Under the pieces are notes generated by a model. That model was not told the DNA's origin. It saw only the letters and a program-made list of their open reading frames with translations, and ran no database searches. Below are positions 28,764 through 32,000 of a DNA stretch of 32,000 nucleotides, piece after piece; position 1 is the stretch's first letter, and each line of letters begins with the position of its first letter. The translations under genes and the position numbers were made by a program. Source of the stretch: an uncultured Fastidiosipila sp. (lineage in GTDB: Bacteria; Bacillota; Clostridia; Saccharofermentanales; Fastidiosipilaceae); assembly GCA_938014865.1 (NCBI GenBank), contig CALLQJ010000350.1:1-32000 (forward strand), in the 5' to 3' direction.

Positions 28764-30251
28764 CTACACACCTATCCCTCTAACTTTCAAATCAGGTAAC
28801 CTTTTTCCTTTGTATTCAACATCCAATAAGCCAAGTTGATATTTGATTGTTTTTCTCATTTGATATGCTCTTCTAAAACAATATGTTTCAAATTCAATCG
28901 GATTAATATCTTTTGCATCCTGAACATGCGGAAATAAAAGTTTTAAGTACGCTGTTGATATCCGTTTAACCGCCTCTGTATCGCGGGTATCTGCACCTTT
29001 AGGTACAATAATCAGATCATCTACCACACTTCTATAAGTCATGTCCGAGCGCAATTCGTGAAGAATAGAACAGAAATATTCTGAATTTAGTGCCCAACCA
29101 TTAATTTTTAGATCATCGTTCATTCTAGGTATGTTCCACCCTTTTATAAAGCCGTGAAATCTTTCTATTAACGCCGATTCATGAAAGACTTCCGGCAACT
29201 CTAAAAACATATTCGACCAACCATCCTGATCCATGATCTCTTGACTAATATTGCCGCATAATATAACTCCGGCATCAGCAATACCTTTATAATCGCCTAC
29301 CGTAAATGTACCTTGCTCAAGATATCCCTTTAAAGCAGCTCTCATCTCATCTGTGTTACTAAATGAAATGGTCTGTACTTCGTCTAACGTTATGAAATCA
29401 TTACCACCTACGAGCCCTACCTGACGTTTCGATATATCATAAAACATTTTTGCTCTAGACATTACTCCGCCACTTGATAACCAACCAAAACGGCTTACAT
29501 TACCGAATAGATATGATTTACCTGTTCCCTTCGGAGCTAATTCAATTAAGTTTAGACGTTTTTCCGCAAACGGTAATAATCGAGTAATCATGGTGAGTTT
29601 CTCTTCAATTGTCTTATATCCATTTGCATTATAATCAACAGCTCCGAGAACGATGTCTATCCATTCACTTATCGAGAATTCTTGACGAGCCTCCTTGAAG
29701 TAGTCAAGGTTTATGTTATAAGGGCAGAAATTATTGAAAGAAATTAACTTTATCTTTCCATCATTCGACTTGCTTTTAGAAGAGCCTTGAAATGAAGGGA
29801 TAAATTCTGCTTCTTGTGAAGATCTGTATCCCAATTCGACCATTCCCCAAATTTCTTTTCCTTTTACTAATTCATCTTTATAAGATGACCAAACATCGTC
29901 TTCTATTATGGTCTGTTTGTAGTCCAAGCCAAAATCAGGAAGTGCAAAAGAGACTTCACCTGTTTTAATGTCAATATCTACAGAAATTTTTGCAAGAAAC
30001 TTTACGCGTTCACCTTCAACAATAATTCGATCTTTTATTGCAATCCAATCGTCTTTTCTGGGAATATATCTTTTTACAAATCTAAGTAACTCATCCTGAT
30101 CAAAGTATCCTGTATCATCTTGAAATTTTTTCAATAACCAATCACGCATAAAGGAAGGCAAGCTTAACGCAGAGAAAAAATTGGTTTTTGATAAGTCCTT
30201 AAATACCACCATCTCATCAAAGCAGTCTCTTAACTTTTTTGTTGCTGACAT
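28764..30251 (-). CDS. brxL: BREX protein BrxL, short form (AAA+ ATPase without visible Lon protease domain)
   Basis: 495 residues. The BrxL family (PF13337-like) is recognised from the N-terminal segment KLRDCFDEMVVFKDLSKTNFF, the AAA+ core with Walker A LAPKGTGKSYLF (residues 238-249) and Walker B FITLDEVQ (286-293), the sensor-like VILCGNIS, and the segment FHGFIKGWNIPRM. BrxL is a DNA-binding AAA+ factor of BREX phage defence. Many BrxL proteins continue with a Lon-type Ser-Lys protease domain (about 680 residues in all); here the protein ends at DLKVRGIGV and the bases beyond have stops at once, so no such domain remains. The ATG follows the pglZ stop directly, with AAGGAG inside the pglZ end: translational coupling. 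Higher A+T than the sugar genes. Confidence 0.85.
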   Translation of the reverse strand: MSATKKLRDCFDEMVVFKDLSKTNFFSALSLPSFMRDWLLKKFQDDTGYFDQDELLRFVKRYIPRKDDWIAIKDRIIVEGERVKFLAKISVDIDIKTGEVSFALPDFGLDYKQTIIEDDVWSSYKDELVKGKEIWGMVELGYRSSQEAEFIPSFQGSSKSKSNDGKIKLISFNNFCPYNINLDYFKEARQEFSISEWIDIVLGAVDYNANGYKTIEEKLTMITRLLPFAEKRLNLIELAPKGTGKSYLFGNVSRFGWLSSGGVMSRAKMFYDISKRQVGLVGGNDFITLDEVQTISFSNTDEMRAALKGYLEQGTFTVGDYKGIADAGVILCGNISQEIMDQDGWSNMFLELPEVFHESALIERFHGFIKGWNIPRMNDDLKINGWALNSEYFCSILHELRSDMTYRSVVDDLIIVPKGADTRDTEAVKRISTAYLKLLFPHVQDAKDINPIEFETYCFRRAYQMRKTIKYQLGLLDVEYKGKRLPDLKVRGIGV

Positions 30252-32000
30252 CTAAATCTCCTTAAAAAAATCATCAAAACTCTCATTTATACTGCCGACT
30301 TTACTTTTTACTCTAATTTCCGAATCAAATATCTTGTTATCGCCATCATATATTTCGATCTCATACTGTCCCGGCTTTGTAATAGAATCAATATTTACGG
30401 TATAATGATTCTCGTATTGAAATTCTGCTCGATACCGTTTTTTCTTATATAATATGTCGACTTTATTTGTAAAATTTACATAGGATATGTAAATCGACAG
30501 AGTAATACCATTTCTTCTATCAGGATAAATACCATCTTTATTTAAAATCAGTACTTTTATTTCTTTTTGTTTTTTCAGCTTTAAAGTTATAACCGGTATG
30601 ACGACCTCTTCCAGAGTTGCTCCTCCGTGAGTCTCTATTTTTGCAGCCCTGCTGCCTTTAAAGCGTTTATAATCTGCCAACACCCAATATCCATTTTCTT
30701 TGAGTGCATATGATATATCAGCTCCGGGTACTGTTTTACAACATCTTCCCGAATGCTCGCCTTTACTTTCATAAACATATTTGTCTTCATCGTTGTACAA
30801 TACAGCCAATCTGGAAGCTCCATGATCACTTGCTATTGTAACCGCTTGTGATTGTTGAGTTTGAAGATCCGAAGCTATTTTCTCTATTACTTCTTGAATT
30901 AAGTCAATTTCGGAAGCCAAATATGAGGGATCATCCCCACTATACTGTCTTTTCGTTTTTCCATGTTTGATCAAATCTAAATCTTTAATATCTGCTTTTT
31001 TATTCCCGGGCCAAGAATCAAAAAACGATCTATTTATGCTTGTTAAAGTTGGTAAATCTGCACGACAAATTTGAATCTCTATAAGCAGATCATTCTTTTC
31101 AGCCAGATCTGATATTAATGATAAATATTCAACCCCGAGAGAATCTATCCAGAAAAGGCAAGTTGAGTTTTTGTCTTCAATTTTTCTTAAAACATTATCT
31201 CTGGTTTCTAGTTTTGAATATATTGCGTTGTCAGAATATTTATCTACCAGAGACAGAAACTTTGGGTCAATTGAGTTTTTGATTTTTTGAATTTTATATT
31301 TTTGAAAATAGTTAGTAAGATCATCAGATAAAACATCACAATCAAATACATATTCCTTCAGATATACATCTAAGGCAGGATAGATAATGGATAGCTCCTC
31401 GATATATCCATATTTTGAAACCCATTTTATTATTTCTTCTCTTTCAGCTAATGTATTGTCTGTATAACGATATATACTTTCTTTTGGATAAATCTTATTT
31501 TCTTTAATAAACAAATTAATATCATTTTTGCTGAAATTAGAAACTAAGGATTTTCGTTCATTATAAAACTTACTATATTCTTTGTGATTTGTAGGGATCG
31601 TAATTAATTTATTTAAAATATTTCTTTTTAAATCGTTGGATGTATTAGTTTGCTCTACTACTAAAGACAAATAATCATTCTTTATATTTCTTATATTTAA
31701 TTTTAAAAATATAAAGAATATCCAAGTTTTATATGACACGCCTTTTAATTTGCTATTTATGTTGCTTTGCCAATCGTCATCAATACCATATGTGCTATAA
31801 ATTTTCTCTAATGATCCATCATTTTTATTCAGCTCATCCAGTAAACGCTTCCATTGATCCGATGTACCATACTGCTCCGACAAGTTTAAATGATATAAAT
31901 CTTGTAATGCAGAATATGCATTTTCTATATTGTAAATTTGTAAATATGACTCTTCAAAAGTCAGGGCTGTATCAACATAATAATTATTATAATTTGTTTG
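30252..32000 (-). CDS. pglZ: BREX phosphatase-fold protein PglZ (type 4-like), 5' end outside window
   Basis: The frame is open to the right edge: 582 codons are visible, without stop. A TTG at 31883 could serve as a start but has no clear ribosome binding site, and the reading frame continues with protein-like sequence upstream, so the gene is very probably cut by the window. Alkaline-phosphatase-superfamily metal sites are clear: LFWIDSLGVEYL (visible residues 282-293), TIASDHGASRL (388-398) and IETHGGATLEEVVIPVI (455-471). A C-terminal beta domain follows. PglZ is the signature protein of BREX systems. Its direct coupling to a BrxL gene, and the divergence from the type 1 proteins I know, suggest type 4 (brxP-brxC-pglZ-brxL); types 1 remains possible. 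Brx genes upstream should lie beyond 32000. Confidence 0.87.
   Translation of the reverse strand, partial: QTNYNNYYVDTALTFEESYLQIYNIENAYSALQDLYHLNLSEQYGTSDQWKRLLDELNKNDGSLEKIYSTYGIDDDWQSNINSKLKGVSYKTWIFFIFLKLNIRNIKNDYLSLVVEQTNTSNDLKRNILNKLITIPTNHKEYSKFYNERKSLVSNFSKNDINLFIKENKIYPKESIYRYTDNTLAEREEIIKWVSKYGYIEELSIIYPALDVYLKEYVFDCDVLSDDLTNYFQKYKIQKIKNSIDPKFLSLVDKYSDNAIYSKLETRDNVLRKIEDKNSTCLFWIDSLGVEYLSLISDLAEKNDLLIEIQICRADLPTLTSINRSFFDSWPGNKKADIKDLDLIKHGKTKRQYSGDDPSYLASEIDLIQEVIEKIASDLQTQQSQAVTIASDHGASRLAVLYNDEDKYVYESKGEHSGRCCKTVPGADISYALKENGYWVLADYKRFKGSRAAKIETHGGATLEEVVIPVITLKLKKQKEIKVLILNKDGIYPDRRNGITLSIYISYVNFTNKVDILYKKKRYRAEFQYENHYTVNIDSITKPGQYEIEIYDGDNKIFDSEIRVKSKVGSINESFDDFFKEI

Noticed and set aside
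31883..31885. TTG 31883 as the true start of pglZ
   Set aside because: The frame stays open with protein-like sequence to the window edge and no ribosome binding site precedes the TTG; the gene is most likely cut by the edge.

Overview
The window looks like chromosomal DNA of a low-to-mid-GC, Gram-positive fermentative bacterium (Firmicutes, probably a gut- or mucosa-associated member of the Clostridia/Erysipelotrichia). The support is: four lipoproteins with Gram-positive-style lipoboxes, strong AGGAGG-type ribosome binding sites, a wall/membrane-anchored giant lyase with a degenerate sortase-like tail, sugar ABC transporters without their own ATPase, and LacI control. No species can be named from the sequence.

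Layout. (1) 1-5200: a GNAT acetyltransferase; a leftward pair made of a condensation-domain-fold protein and an L-rhamnose mutarotase (rhaM); a leftward GH88 unsaturated glucuronyl hydrolase; a rightward NAD-type short-chain dehydrogenase. (2) 5290-6430: a degenerate tyrosine-recombinase-fold protein (MrpR-like) preceded by a short ORF. Its promoter/leader is a diverged copy of the leader upstream of the GH88 gene. (3) 6600-10290: a sugar ABC operon (binding lipoprotein, two permeases, VOC-fold protein). (4) 10760-15940: a 1725-residue surface polysaccharide lyase of family 8 (hyaluronate/chondroitin/xanthan lyase type). (5) 16150-26060: a compact fructan-utilisation locus (two permeases, Ca-loop binding protein, Ig/CBM-like lipoprotein, GH32-like lipoprotein, cytoplasmic GH32), divergent from a LacI regulator with palindromic operators between them. 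(6) 26230-32000: a defence-like block: a MazG-type pyrophosphohydrolase, a PD-(D/E)XK nuclease-helicase fusion (DUF2075), then AT-rich brxL and pglZ genes of a BREX system (most like type 4) that runs off the right edge.

How the parts may work together. Regions 1, 3 and 4 together suggest uronic-acid polysaccharide (glycosaminoglycan-like) breakdown: the PL8 lyase cuts outside the cell, the ABC system imports unsaturated oligosaccharides, and GH88 plus the dehydrogenase process them. However, the GH88 enzyme carries Asn at the position where I expect the catalytic general acid/base Asp, so its activity is in doubt. Region 5 is a self-contained, LacI-regulated route for fructan capture, surface trimming, import and intracellular hydrolysis. 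Neither transporter has an ATPase gene here, so a shared MsmK/MsiK-type ATPase elsewhere is inferred. Region 6 stands out by higher A+T and by gene content, and looks like a laterally acquired defence island.

Many long open frames begin upstream of the real start; starts were reset here using ribosome binding sites (GNAT, dehydrogenase, MrpR-like, VOC, three permeases, GH32 lipoprotein, DUF2075).
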